From contig DASYXK010000021.1 of the NCBI GenBank assembly GCA_035935115.1, positions 248,001 through 312,000 of the forward strand: 64,000 nucleotides of DNA, read 5' to 3'. Made by a program: the position numbers and the translations under genes. Shown piece by piece: positions 15,650 to 24,611 of the stretch (position 1 is its first letter; each line of letters starts with the position of its first letter). A model generated the notes under the pieces. It searched no databases. It was not told the DNA's origin and saw only the letters and a program-made list of their open reading frames with translations. Origin of the DNA: TA-20 sp035935115. GTDB lineage: Archaea; Thermoproteota; Nitrososphaeria; Nitrososphaerales; Nitrosopumilaceae.

Positions 15650-17686
15650 CTACAGAACAAAAATAGCAACAAATGCAGATACGAAAACTATTGCTACTGT
15701 GTTTAACAATTTAATGACAGTGTTTAATGCAGGCCCTGCAGTATCCTTGTAAGGATCACCAATTATATCACCAACTATTGCTATCTTGTGTTCTTCAGTA
15801 CCTTTCATACCTTTAATTTCCATGTACTTTTTGGCATTGTCCCATGCACCGCCAGTATTTGCTAGATGGAAGGCCAAGAAAATTCCTGTAATTACCGCAC
15901 CCATTAAAAGTCCAACTACTGCAGAGGGTCCCAAAACTATGCCAAGTACTATTGGGGCTGCAATCGTTATGGTTGCAGATTTCCAAAGCTCACGTAATGA
16001 AGCTACTGTTGCAACATCAACACATTTTGCATAGTCAGGTTTTGTTTTGCCTGTCAGAATGTCTGGAGTTTCTTTGAATTGTCGTCGTACTTCTTCTACC
16101 ATTTTAGAAGCTGCCCTTGCGACTGCAGAAATAAGCTGGCTCGTAATAAAGAACGGTAACAGACCACCGACAAGTAATCCAATAACTACTGCTGGATTTG
16201 AAAGACTATAATCGAAAACATGATGAAATTTTTGTACTGCCTCATATTGAAATGCTTGAATCATAGCTAGTGCAGCCAGACCCGCACTTGCAATTGCAAA
16301 TCCTTTAGTCACTGCCTTTGTAGTATTTCCTACTGCGTCAATTTCATCTGTAACTTTGCGGTTTTCTTCTCCCATACCAGTCATTTCTACAATTCCACCA
16401 GCATTGTCACTGATAGGACCAAACGCATCTATACTTAGAACAATTCCTGCAAGGCTAAGCATTGCCATGGCAGTAAGCGAAGTACCAAAGACTCCATAAA
16501 GTGTAGCCTGTTCTGGAACTGGTGCGGCAGATGATGCCAATACATACGACGTAGCTAGTGCAACAACAATGGCGATCATAAATGGACCTGTTGAACGCAT
16601 TCCTTGAATGATTCCCATTAGTGTAAGTGACGCATATCCCCATTTTGCAGAAGCTGCAATTTCTTGGACTGGTTTGAATCTATAGCTTGTAAAGTAATCA
16701 GTTATTCTCTGTATTACTGGTACCAGAATAACTCCTATGACTGTACTACCAAATAACGCATATGCAATCTGTGTATGACCAAGAAACAGATATGTGAAAA
16801 CAAAATTAAGTGCAATTGCTATTGCAGCGGAAACATAAAATGCGTTTGCAAGTGGCTTGTTTACATCCGTCATCTTTCTTGGGCCTATTGTTGCAATACC
16901 GATTATAGATGCAAATAATCCTGAAGCGCCAATTAACATTGGATAAAACAAGTTCTGAGGAGTTCCAATCAGTCCAGCAATCAGCAATGATGCAAGCATG
17001 GTTACAATATATGACTCATAAATATCAGAACCCATTCCAGCTGCGTCTCCCACATTGTCTCCTACGTTATCAGCAATTGTTGCTGGGTTTCGTGGGTCAT
17101 CTTCAGGTATGTTTGCTTCTACTTTTCCTACCAGATCTGCACCCATGTCTGCAGCCTTTGTGAAAATTCCACCACCAACTCTGATAAACAGGGCAATCAA
17201 ACTAGCACCTATACCAACTCCTGCAATTGTGATAGGATTTGGAAATGCAAAATAAAGTAAACTCATACCTAAAAGAGCCATAGCAGGTACAGCAAGACCT
17301 ACTGTTGCGCCACCCCTAAACGCAAGTGCAAAGGTATGCCCAAGTCCTTTTCCAGATGCGTTTGCAGCTCTAACCGCTGCCTTTACTGTAATTTTAAGTG
17401 AGATCAATCCTGCAATAGCAGAAAGTCCTGCACCTACTGCAAAAGCAATACCGTTAGTAGATCCAATTGCAGCGCCAATCAAGACTGCAAGGCCTATGGC
17501 TATAGGAATAACAATTCTAAACTCTCTTCTCAAAAATGCCATTGCCCCTACCCCTACTGCGTTTGAAATATCCATCATCTGTTGTGTACCAGGTTTTTGT
17601 TTAGAAACCCACATTGCAAGAACCGCGGCAATGATAAAAGCGATAATCGACGCACCAACAGGAATCACAAGTTCTTTGAGCGTCAT
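15650..17686 (-). CDS. hppA: Membrane-bound H+-translocating pyrophosphatase
   Basis: Couples PPi hydrolysis to ion export, with about 16 membrane helices over 678 residues. The substrate site is complete: DNVGDNVGDAAGMGSDIYES, and near the C-terminus GDIIGDPYKDTAGPALN. The segment GNTTKAVTKGF carries Lys where K+-dependent enzymes have Ala, which identifies the K+-independent, H+-pumping subgroup. Membrane PPases recover energy from biosynthetic PPi and could help pH homeostasis. Monocistronic, with its own TATA-like box. Confidence 0.96.
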   Translation of the reverse strand: MTLKELVIPVGASIIAFIIAAVLAMWVSKQKPGTQQMMDISNAVGVGAMAFLRREFRIVIPIAIGLAVLIGAAIGSTNGIAFAVGAGLSAIAGLISLKITVKAAVRAANASGKGLGHTFALAFRGGATVGLAVPAMALLGMSLLYFAFPNPITIAGVGIGASLIALFIRVGGGIFTKAADMGADLVGKVEANIPEDDPRNPATIADNVGDNVGDAAGMGSDIYESYIVTMLASLLIAGLIGTPQNLFYPMLIGASGLFASIIGIATIGPRKMTDVNKPLANAFYVSAAIAIALNFVFTYLFLGHTQIAYALFGSTVIGVILVPVIQRITDYFTSYRFKPVQEIAASAKWGYASLTLMGIIQGMRSTGPFMIAIVVALATSYVLASSAAPVPEQATLYGVFGTSLTAMAMLSLAGIVLSIDAFGPISDNAGGIVEMTGMGEENRKVTDEIDAVGNTTKAVTKGFAIASAGLAALAMIQAFQYEAVQKFHHVFDYSLSNPAVVIGLLVGGLLPFFITSQLISAVARAASKMVEEVRRQFKETPDILTGKTKPDYAKCVDVATVASLRELWKSATITIAAPIVLGIVLGPSAVVGLLMGAVITGIFLAFHLANTGGAWDNAKKYMEIKGMKGTEEHKIAIVGDIIGDPYKDTAGPALNTVIKLLNTVAIVFVSAFVAIFVL

Positions 17687-17713
17687 TTACTGAATTTTTG
17701 CCTATTTGCGGTA

Positions 17714-17721
17714 AATATAAA
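17714..17721 (-). promoter_or_regulatory. TATA-like box of hppA
   Basis: TTTATATT on the minus strand, about 31 bp before the hppA ATG. Confidence 0.45.
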
Positions 17722-17742
17722 CCATTTTAGAACACAAAATAT

Positions 17743-18105
17743 CTATTTTCTTTTCTTGTATGGTGCAAACGTTTTGCCTGCAAGTCCTTGTCTTACTAGT
17801 TTGTTGAATCTTTTACCATGACTAAGATACGGGAATCGCATGTGGATCAATTCATGTACAATTGTATTTTCTAAAGTTTTTTCATCTGGCATTTTTCGAA
17901 CGTTTACAAAAATCAAGTTGTGCTGCATATAGGAAACTCCATAGTATTTGTACGCAGAAGTTCTTCTTCCTTCAGTCATTTCTTTTGGCACCTCAAGTAC
18001 TTCTTTGGTGGTAAGAAGCACCTTTGGTTCTTGTATTCCAAACCTGTTTGCATAAATTCCAGTCTTTTCTAGAATCCTAAATCTCAGGTTCGAATCAATC
18101 TTCAC
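17743..18105 (-). CDS. SprT/YgjP-like zinc metalloprotease-fold protein
   Basis: 120 residues. A single HELIH zinc-binding motif in ENTIVHELIHMRFPYLSHG, followed by a third potential His ligand (SHGKRFNKLVRQGLAG), marks the minimal metalloprotease fold of the SprT/YgjP type. No membrane helix or signal peptide. The basic N- and C-termini are compatible with nucleic-acid or ribosome proximity. Substrate unknown. Confidence 0.75.
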   Translation of the reverse strand: MKIDSNLRFRILEKTGIYANRFGIQEPKVLLTTKEVLEVPKEMTEGRRTSAYKYYGVSYMQHNLIFVNVRKMPDEKTLENTIVHELIHMRFPYLSHGKRFNKLVRQGLAGKTFAPYKKRK

Positions 18106-18400
18106 GATATCTAATGTTTCAGAGAATGTTTAATTTCAATTGTCAATTGTTCTGTTTGAACTAGTTTACTTTTTCTATTTTACCACAAAAATAGTTATCA
18201 GGGTCAGAACTTGTGTAGCTTAATCATAGATCATACAGCCACCGTGTCATCATTCCCCCATGAATTATTCTAAATCATTTCAACGGGCGCGTTACCTTTA
18301 GGTCTTACTTGTTCATATCACATATTCTTGGAATCAAAAGTTGTTTTTGAAAATTATTTTGAATAGACGAATTAAATATGATTGAAATTAGCTTGACCTA
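18106..18400. other. Intergenic region, no gene seen
   Basis: Divergent promoter region between the SprT-like and pentapeptide genes. No tRNA, no small ORF with coding character; only the TATA-like box at 18371-18378. Confidence 0.5.
18371..18378 (+). promoter_or_regulatory. TATA-like box of pentapeptide-repeat gene
   Basis: ATTAAATA centred about 26 bp before the ATG at 18401, matching leaderless archaeal spacing. Confidence 0.45.
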
Positions 18401-19228
18401 ATGAAAAGACTAACGCTTATCATACTTGTTGTAATACCTGTTTTTTCTATAATTACAAATTCATCAATTTCAAAATATTCTGCATATGGTGAAGAATATG
18501 TCATACCATTATGGCTAAAAGACAATGCAAAATGGTGGGCAGAAGGTAAGATCAGTGATTCAGAGTACATGTCAGGAATCAAATACCTTATTCAACATGG
18601 AATAATGCAATTAGAACCAAGAAACGGTTCTATAATAAAACCCGCTCCAGACATTTCAGCTAAAAACTGTGAGGACCGAACATTTCCATTAGTTAATTGG
18701 TCTAATTGCGATTTTTCAGGTGCAAATCTAAACCATGCAAATCTTCATGATGCTAATCTTTCAGGAGTAAACTTTGAACATGCCAATATCAGCAAGGCGT
18801 ATCTTTATCATACCAATCTAGTTGATGCTCATCTTCAAAATGCGGATATGACTCAGGCTCAATCAGCAAGGGCAGATTTCTCAGGTGCAAATCTCACAAA
18901 TGTAAATGGCAAATTTGTTAACCTTAATGCGGCTATTCTTGCAGGTGCTGACCTATCAGGTGCTAATATGAAAAATGGTGCATTCATGGCAGCAAACTTT
19001 GCAGATGCAAAACTCTCAGGGATAAATCTTAGTTATACTGACATGACAGGTGCAAACTTTACAGGTGCTGATCTTTCAGGGGCAGATCTATCTGAGGCTC
19101 TTCTCAAAGGTGCAACTCTTCGCAATGCCAACCTCACCGGTGCAAATCTCCATGATGCTGACATAAAAGGCGATGACCTTACTGGTGCTGATCTACATTG
19201 TTTTAATCATCCAATCTGCACAAAGTAA
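18401..19228 (+). CDS. Secreted pentapeptide-repeat protein with W-rich module
   Basis: Signal peptide (residues 1-30, LTLIILVVIPVFSIITNSS, cleavage near SAYGEE), then a module IPLWLKDNAKWWAEGKISD at about 36-54 continuing to YLIQHGIMQ, then about 30 pentapeptide units of A(N/D)Lxx type from residue 105 to the end, which would fold as a right-handed quadrilateral beta helix. It acts outside the membrane. The W-rich module recurs at the C-terminus of the secreted protein at 46534-47658. Function unknown; pentapeptide helices usually mediate protein contacts. Confidence 0.85.
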   Translation: MKRLTLIILVVIPVFSIITNSSISKYSAYGEEYVIPLWLKDNAKWWAEGKISDSEYMSGIKYLIQHGIMQLEPRNGSIIKPAPDISAKNCEDRTFPLVNWSNCDFSGANLNHANLHDANLSGVNFEHANISKAYLYHTNLVDAHLQNADMTQAQSARADFSGANLTNVNGKFVNLNAAILAGADLSGANMKNGAFMAANFADAKLSGINLSYTDMTGANFTGADLSGADLSEALLKGATLRNANLTGANLHDADIKGDDLTGADLHCFNHPICTK

Positions 19229-19296
19229 AAATAAATCTCTAGTGTTATTTGCAATTTATTAAAACAATAATCAATAACACTGGCTCATCATCGCAA

Positions 19297-19791
19297 CTAA
19301 CTCATTGAATCCATGACTGATTGAGCTTTGTTTCTTATCACCATATTTATTGATACAATTACAAGTCCTTCATTTGGCTGGCCATACAAAACTACCGAGT
19401 TTTCAGGTGCATACACAATAACAGGTAAAACCAACAAGTCTTCTTCTCCAGTAACAGCAATTCTTACTGGCTTTGGAGACTGGAATGCTTTTTTTATTGT
19501 CTTTACACTTTCAATTGTAATTTCTGCAGGAGGATTATTACAATTCAAAGTAGTATTTACATTTCCAGATGGCAAGTCTCTTTTAACTCTCTTTTCTACA
19601 CCATCTACAATTTGCAACGATGGCACTATTCCATACTTGATTAATTTTTCAGTTGTTGCATCGCCAACTGAAATTACAAATGCTCCTGCAGGTATGTTTT
19701 TCAAAACATTCTCTTTAGTCACATCAGAATCTTTAAGCAAGACTCCTAGTGGTTTTTTTAGTTTGTCTCGTAGGTTATCTGGAAGATGCAC
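19297..19791 (-). CDS. GTP-dependent dephospho-CoA kinase (DUF359 family)
   Basis: Last step of CoA synthesis in archaea, phosphorylating dephospho-CoA with GTP. 164 residues with DUF359 hallmarks: AGAFVISVGDATTEKLIKYG, PSLQIVDGVEKR, GEEDLLVLPVIVYAPENSVV and YGQPNEGLVIV. An archaeal-specific enzyme unrelated to bacterial CoaE. Downstream of the Mrp gene on the same strand (19 bp), possibly cotranscribed. Confidence 0.88.
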   Translation of the reverse strand: MHLPDNLRDKLKKPLGVLLKDSDVTKENVLKNIPAGAFVISVGDATTEKLIKYGIVPSLQIVDGVEKRVKRDLPSGNVNTTLNCNNPPAEITIESVKTIKKAFQSPKPVRIAVTGEEDLLVLPVIVYAPENSVVLYGQPNEGLVIVSINMVIRNKAQSVMDSMS

Positions 19792-19810
19792 AAGATATCT
19801 TTGTTTTAAA

Positions 19811-20896
19811 CTATTTTTGTGTAGCTACTTCGGCTTTCATTTCTTCATTTAATTGAGATGCCAATATACTGCATCTTGCCGCAACGTTTTTTGCTACACT
19901 AGTAAATGCAGATGCGTGTGCAGATTTCGGATCTGTCACTAGAACAGGCTTGCCTGAATCAGAGCCTTCCATGATTCCAGGATTAAGTGGAATCTCACCC
20001 AAGAATGGAATACCATATTTTTCACTAATTTTTCTTGCTCCTCCCTTACCAAAGATATGATGATCTTTTTTACAGTCTGGGCATTTGAAGTAGCTCATGT
20101 TTTCTATTATACCAATAATTGGCACATTTAGTTTTTGAAACATGCCAAATGCCTTTACAGCAACATTACTTGCAACATCTTGCGGTGTTGTGACTACCAG
20201 TATTCCAGTAATTGGAATAGTTTGAGCCAGTGTTAGTGGGATGTCTCCAGTGCCAGGAGGAAGATCTACAATAAGATAATCCAGATCACTCCAATTAGTA
20301 TCAACAAGGAACTGCTTGACAATTCCTGAAATTATAGGTCCTCTGTAAATTGCTGCTTGATGAGTCTGTTCAGCAAAAAATCCAAACGAAACTACTTTTA
20401 ATCCATTTGATTCAGCTGGTTGCAGCTTGTTGTTTTCAACTTCCATTACAGCTTTTCCCATTCCAAGCATCAACGGAACACTAGGTCCGTAAATGTCAGC
20501 GTCAAGCAACCCCACTTTTGCACCAGACTGTGCCAAAGCTAGCGCAAGGTTAACTGAGACTGTTGTCTTGCCTACCCCGCCTTTACCACTTGCTACACCA
20601 ATGATGTTTTTTACAGTTGGCATCATTTCGTCCATGCTTAGTGCGCGGCCTTCCATTACTTTGGCAGTTACCTTCAGATCAAGTTTTAAATTTCCTAGTG
20701 TGCCTACTGCTTTTCTAACATCCTCTTCTATTTGATCATTAAATGGACATGCGGGAGTTGTAAGTTCAAGAGTAAATTTTAGATCATTGTTGTTGATTTC
20801 TAGATCTTTAATCATTCCCATGGAAACAATGTCTTTTTTTAGATCAGGATCAATTACTGTGCTTAATGTCTTAAGAACGTCGTCTACAGATACCAT
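19811..20896 (-). CDS. Mrp/NBP35-type Fe-S cluster carrier ATPase
   Basis: Deviant-Walker ParA-like ATPase that delivers Fe-S clusters. An N-terminal MIP18/DUF59 domain (residues 1-85) is fused to the P-loop domain with GVASGKGGVGKTT at about 100-112, DADIYGPSVPLMLG, DLPPGTGDIPLTLAQ and the cluster-binding CPDC of YFKCPDCKKDHHIFG. The ATG at 20896 is chosen: a TATA-like box lies 27 bp upstream, and a longer frame to 20959 would run over it. 361 residues is normal for archaeal Mrp. Confidence 0.92.
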   Translation of the reverse strand: MVSVDDVLKTLSTVIDPDLKKDIVSMGMIKDLEINNNDLKFTLELTTPACPFNDQIEEDVRKAVGTLGNLKLDLKVTAKVMEGRALSMDEMMPTVKNIIGVASGKGGVGKTTVSVNLALALAQSGAKVGLLDADIYGPSVPLMLGMGKAVMEVENNKLQPAESNGLKVVSFGFFAEQTHQAAIYRGPIISGIVKQFLVDTNWSDLDYLIVDLPPGTGDIPLTLAQTIPITGILVVTTPQDVASNVAVKAFGMFQKLNVPIIGIIENMSYFKCPDCKKDHHIFGKGGARKISEKYGIPFLGEIPLNPGIMEGSDSGKPVLVTDPKSAHASAFTSVAKNVAARCSILASQLNEEMKAEVATQK

Positions 20897-20919
20897 AAAT
20901 TCAAAAAGTCCAAATACGA

Positions 20920-20927
20920 TATTTAAA
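20920..20927 (-). promoter_or_regulatory. TATA-like box of Mrp gene
   Basis: TTTAAATA on the minus strand centred about 27 bp before the ATG at 20896. It supports the shorter start. Confidence 0.5.
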
Positions 20928-20994
20928 CATAGGCAAAAATGGCTAATTTTATCATCCAAAGATTCATAAATTGAAATTTTATCAAATTTCTTAG

Positions 20995-21615
20995 ATGTTT
21001 TCTATATCTACACTTACTGATGTAGTTAGGATTCCGCCTAAGCTGTTTGGCGAATCTCTCAAAAAAGCAGCAACTACCATACTCAGAGAAAAATACGAGA
21101 GCATGATAAATCCGGAACTTGGTTATGTAATTATGATTTTAGATACTAAAGTTGAGAAAATGGGAAAAATTGTTTCTGGCGATGGCGGTACATATCACAA
21201 AGTTGAGTTTACAGCTTTGACATTCTATCCGAAACTCCAAGAAATTGTTAGAGGGGAGATTGTTGAAATTACAGACTTTGGTGCATTTGTAAGAATTGGA
21301 GCAACAGACGCACTGTTGCATTTATCACAAATTATGGATGATTATCTAAAAAGCGATGTAAAGTCTGGCTTGATACTTGCTAACCAAAGTGGAAGGACAA
21401 TGAGAATCGGCACTACACTTCGTGCAAGAATAACTGCGGTTTCTCTTGGAAAAACTGCAGCTATGAAGATAGGCATTACATGCAGACAGCCTTTCCTTGG
21501 TGCAGACGAGTGGATAGAAGAAGAGATAAAGAAAGCAAAATCTCCAGCAGCTCAAACTGAAAAAGCTAAAGCCCCATCAGCTGAAAAAGCCAAGAAAGTT
21601 GTAGAAGCAAAGTGA
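20995..21615 (+). CDS. rpo7: RNA polymerase subunit Rpo7 (RpoE')
   Basis: Stalk subunit of archaeal RNA polymerase that pairs with Rpo4. N-terminal RNP-like domain (FSISTLTDVVRIPPKLFGES, residues 2-80) followed by an S1/OB domain (GEIVEITDFGAFVRIGATDA, about 85-160). Residues beyond 180 form an Ala/Lys-rich tail (AKAPSAEKAKKVV), an extension unlike the compact standard protein. Starts the rpo7-spt4-nadC operon. Confidence 0.95.
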   Translation: MFSISTLTDVVRIPPKLFGESLKKAATTILREKYESMINPELGYVIMILDTKVEKMGKIVSGDGGTYHKVEFTALTFYPKLQEIVRGEIVEITDFGAFVRIGATDALLHLSQIMDDYLKSDVKSGLILANQSGRTMRIGTTLRARITAVSLGKTAAMKIGITCRQPFLGADEWIEEEIKKAKSPAAQTEKAKAPSAEKAKKVVEAK

Positions 21616-21622
21616 AATTAAT

Positions 21623-21811
21623 ATGGTAAAAGAAATGGCATGTAGAAAATGTAAATTTGTAACAATAGGTAAAGTATGCCCTAATTGCAAATCAGCAGAT
21701 CTGACGCCAGATTGGCGTGGTTCTATTCTCATAGTTGATCCAGCTACATCAGTAGTTGCAAAAACTTTGGGAATAACAGTGATGGGCAAGTATGCTCTCA
21801 AGGTAACCTAG
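21623..21811 (+). CDS. spt4: Transcription elongation factor Spt4 (RpoE'')
   Basis: 62-residue zinc protein partnering Spt5 in processive elongation. Four zinc ligands in CRKCKFVTIGKVCPNCKSAD, then LTPDWRGSILIVDPATSVVA, the Spt5-binding strand region. Lies 7 bp after rpo7, the usual archaeal arrangement. Confidence 0.95.
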   Translation: MVKEMACRKCKFVTIGKVCPNCKSADLTPDWRGSILIVDPATSVVAKTLGITVMGKYALKVT

Positions 21812-21812
21812 A

Positions 21813-22640
21813 TTGCACATACGTGCAAGAAAAGCGCTTGATAATTTTTTAGCTGAAGATATTGGGAAAGGAGACATTACAAGTAATCTTTTACCAAGAA
21901 AAAAAATCACTGCAAGTATAATTTCAAGACAAGAAGGAATAGTGGCAGGAGTACAATATGTAAAGTACATCTTTGTCTCAAGAGGATGTAAAGTAAAAAT
22001 TCTAAAAAAAGATGGTTCCAAAATCAAACCAAACCAGAAAATAATGATTGTCTCAGGTTTTGCCCATATCATATTGTCATGTGAGAGAACTGCACTCAAC
22101 TTATTATCAAGAATGAGTGGAATTGCAACTCAAACCAATCATCTTGTAAATAAAATAAGGAAGGCAAACCCAAAAGTAAAACTCTACTCCACAAGAAAAA
22201 CAGCGCCTGGATTACGTTTGTTTGATAAAGACGCAGTAGAAATTGGCGGAGGTAACAGACACAGGATGTCACTTGATCAAATGATCATGATAAAGGATAA
22301 TCATCTTGCAGTTTCTGATTCTGTTTTGGAGTTGGTTCAAAAAGCATGTAAAAAATACAGAATCGTTGAAGTCGAAGTCGAGGGCCTAAATGATGCAATT
22401 CTTGCTGCAAAAGCTGGAGCATCCATAATAATGCTAGATAATCGTTCACCAAATGAAATTTCAAAAATTGTTAACGCTTTAAAAAAATTACACCTAAGGG
22501 ACAAAATACGAATCGAAGCTTCAGGAGGCATTGATTCTGCCAACATTCAATCATATGCAAGGACTGGTGTTGATATGATATCAGTTGGAAAAATTACTAG
22601 TTCAGCGCCAGGGCTAGATTTAAGCTTAGAAGTTAGTTGA
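21813..22640 (+). CDS. nadC: Quinolinate phosphoribosyltransferase
   Basis: Converts quinolinate and PRPP to nicotinate mononucleotide, CO2 and PPi. Conserved DIGKGDITSNLL, CERTALNLLSRMSGIAT, the STRKTAPGLRLFDKDAVEIG PRPP/substrate segment, HRMSLDQMIMIKDNH and EVEVEGLNDA. Start is TTG at 21813, 1 bp after spt4, implying translational coupling. 275 residues, normal. Its 3' end overlaps nadA by 8 bp on the other strand. Confidence 0.94.
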   Translation: MHIRARKALDNFLAEDIGKGDITSNLLPRKKITASIISRQEGIVAGVQYVKYIFVSRGCKVKILKKDGSKIKPNQKIMIVSGFAHIILSCERTALNLLSRMSGIATQTNHLVNKIRKANPKVKLYSTRKTAPGLRLFDKDAVEIGGGNRHRMSLDQMIMIKDNHLAVSDSVLELVQKACKKYRIVEVEVEGLNDAILAAKAGASIIMLDNRSPNEISKIVNALKKLHLRDKIRIEASGGIDSANIQSYARTGVDMISVGKITSSAPGLDLSLEVS

Positions 22641-23571
22641 TTGCAAGCATTCTTTCAATTGCAAGTTGTGCTTTTTGAGCAATATTTTTTGGAACCTTAA
22701 CTTCATACTTTTCTTCTTTTAGGGAAGAATAGACTTTGTCAAGAGTTATCATCTTCATATATTTGCATACCGCATTTTCGGAAATAGGGATGAACTCTTT
22801 ATCGGGATTTTGTTTTCTCATTCTGTATAATATACCAGTCTCTGTTGCAACAACAAATTTCTTTGAAGACGAATCCTTTGCATGATTCATCATTCCTTCT
22901 GTAGATAGAATTTGAACCTGTCTGTTTCCATAGTCCCCTGATGCAACATCATACATGACTGAAGAAGTACAGCTGCATTCTGGGTGTATTAGAAATTCAG
23001 CGTTGGCATATTGATTTAGTTTTTCTTGTACATCTTGTGATCTTATACCAGCATGTACATGACATTCTCCTGCCCAGATAAACATGTTATTTCTATTTGT
23101 CATCTTTGCAACATATGATCCTAGGAACATATCTGGCAAAAACAGAACTTCTTTATTTTCCGGAATTGATTTCACAACATTTACTGCGTTTGATGACGTA
23201 CAGCAATAATCAAGCTCAGATTTTACTTCGGCAGTTGTGTTCACATAACCTACAGTTATGGCTCCCGGATGTTCGCTTTTCCATTTTCGCAATTGATCTG
23301 CAGTTATAGTATCAGATAATGAACAGCCTGCAGCAAGATCTGGTATGAGCACTTTTTTGTCTGGACATGTAATAGCAGCAGTTTCTGCCATAAAATGTAC
23401 ACCACAAAACAAAATTGTTTTTTGTGTTGTCTTTGCAGCTTGTCTTGATAATCCTAAAGAATCTCCTACGTAATCTGCAATATCCTGTACCTCAGGAAGT
23501 TGATAGTTATGAGCCAAAATAAGAACGTCTTTTTCTTTTTTAAGCTTCAAGATTTCTGATTTTAAATTCAT
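22633..23571 (-). CDS. nadA: Quinolinate synthase
   Basis: 4Fe-4S enzyme condensing iminoaspartate with dihydroxyacetone phosphate. Three-fold repeated domain with HNYQLPEVQDIADYVGDSLG, cluster cysteines in AGCSLSDTI, HPECSCTSSV and the C-terminal NAVCKYMKMITLDKV. 312 residues. Follows nadX on the same strand (94 bp), so the three NAD genes form one functional locus with nadC facing them. Confidence 0.95.
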   Translation of the reverse strand: MNLKSEILKLKKEKDVLILAHNYQLPEVQDIADYVGDSLGLSRQAAKTTQKTILFCGVHFMAETAAITCPDKKVLIPDLAAGCSLSDTITADQLRKWKSEHPGAITVGYVNTTAEVKSELDYCCTSSNAVNVVKSIPENKEVLFLPDMFLGSYVAKMTNRNNMFIWAGECHVHAGIRSQDVQEKLNQYANAEFLIHPECSCTSSVMYDVASGDYGNRQVQILSTEGMMNHAKDSSSKKFVVATETGILYRMRKQNPDKEFIPISENAVCKYMKMITLDKVYSSLKEEKYEVKVPKNIAQKAQLAIERMLAIN

Positions 23572-23665
23572 TTATCCAAAATAAACTGGCGATTTTTATC
23601 ATTTAAAGGATAAGGTCCATGACATATTTGAGGACGTGTTGCGATATGATGGCAATATTTGCCAT

Positions 23666-24499
23666 TTATGTTCCAATTCTAATATCATCTTGACAGACTG
23701 CCCTCAGGCACTCTATCGCAGACAAAATTGCAAGTCTGCTTGTTTTTGGGTTATTAGGACTTGGTACATTTTCTACCTTGATTGAGAACTTGCCAAATTT
23801 ACCTTGAGCTACTATCTCATGAGTGTTTTTGTCAGTATTTGGGTCTGCAATCATTCTTACTTTTGTGTTTAAGCTTCCAAGTCCAGCCAAGCTAAGAAGA
23901 GCTGCCACGTTAATGTTAGCAGGAAAAAGTCGTACAGCTTCTTGTGCTGTACCTTCAAAAATTATCGTAGAATCTTTAATATTTTCAATATCAAGTTTTG
24001 AAGTTTCAAAGAATTTTGCTCCTTTTAATGATCTTGGACTTTTTGTCGTAACCAATGTAATCGATTCTAATTCATCTTTTACAGAACGTATACCATCTAG
24101 ACCCAAAATTGCTCCAGATGGAAGATAAATTGATCTTTTGAAATCTTTGCAACCTTCAACTATAATATCAAAAATGGATTCGTCTAAAAGTGCGCCAACA
24201 CTCATAATCATCAAATCTTTTCTGTTTTGCAGTATACCGAGTGCGTTATCCCTAACTGCATCTTGGGATGCCGCTTCTACAATGATATCAGTTGGTGCAG
24301 CAGCAAGCAAGCCTACGTTTTCAGTGATCTCAGGTTTATCCTTTAGTTTTGTTACTAGTAATTTTGAGGCATCTTTAGAAAAATCGAAAACATGAGTTAG
24401 TTTGGCTGGAATCTTTCCTGAGTCAATTGCCAAGGCAATTTCAGTACCAATTGCACCACACCCTAAAAGTCCTATTCTTTTCAAGATATTGAATGTCAT
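23666..24499 (-). CDS. nadX: L-aspartate dehydrogenase
   Basis: NAD(P)-dependent oxidation of aspartate to iminoaspartate, first step of NAD synthesis where NadB is absent. Rossmann motif IGLLGCGAIGTEIALAID at residues 9-26, then VEAASQDAVRDNALGIL, IYLPSGAILGLDGIRSVKD, EAVRLFPANINVAALLSLAG with HEIVAQGKFGKFSI at the end. 277 residues. The context with nadA and nadC makes the assignment firm. Confidence 0.93.
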   Translation of the reverse strand: MTFNILKRIGLLGCGAIGTEIALAIDSGKIPAKLTHVFDFSKDASKLLVTKLKDKPEITENVGLLAAAPTDIIVEAASQDAVRDNALGILQNRKDLMIMSVGALLDESIFDIIVEGCKDFKRSIYLPSGAILGLDGIRSVKDELESITLVTTKSPRSLKGAKFFETSKLDIENIKDSTIIFEGTAQEAVRLFPANINVAALLSLAGLGSLNTKVRMIADPNTDKNTHEIVAQGKFGKFSIKVENVPSPNNPKTSRLAILSAIECLRAVCQDDIRIGT

Positions 24500-24611
24500 A
24501 GTGAACCCTTGTTAAAGCTATTAGTAATAGGAAAAAAAATCCCCCATAAACGAGATTAGTACATAAATTGAAATTAATCTTGTTAGATATAATAAAAGGA
24601 AGGTCAATGAA

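Noticed and set aside
18106..18400. Possible tRNA or small RNA gene in the gap
   Set aside because: No cloverleaf, T-loop consensus or acceptor pairing could be found by eye.
20897..20959. Longer Mrp start
   Set aside because: It would cover the TATA-like box and lacks family similarity.
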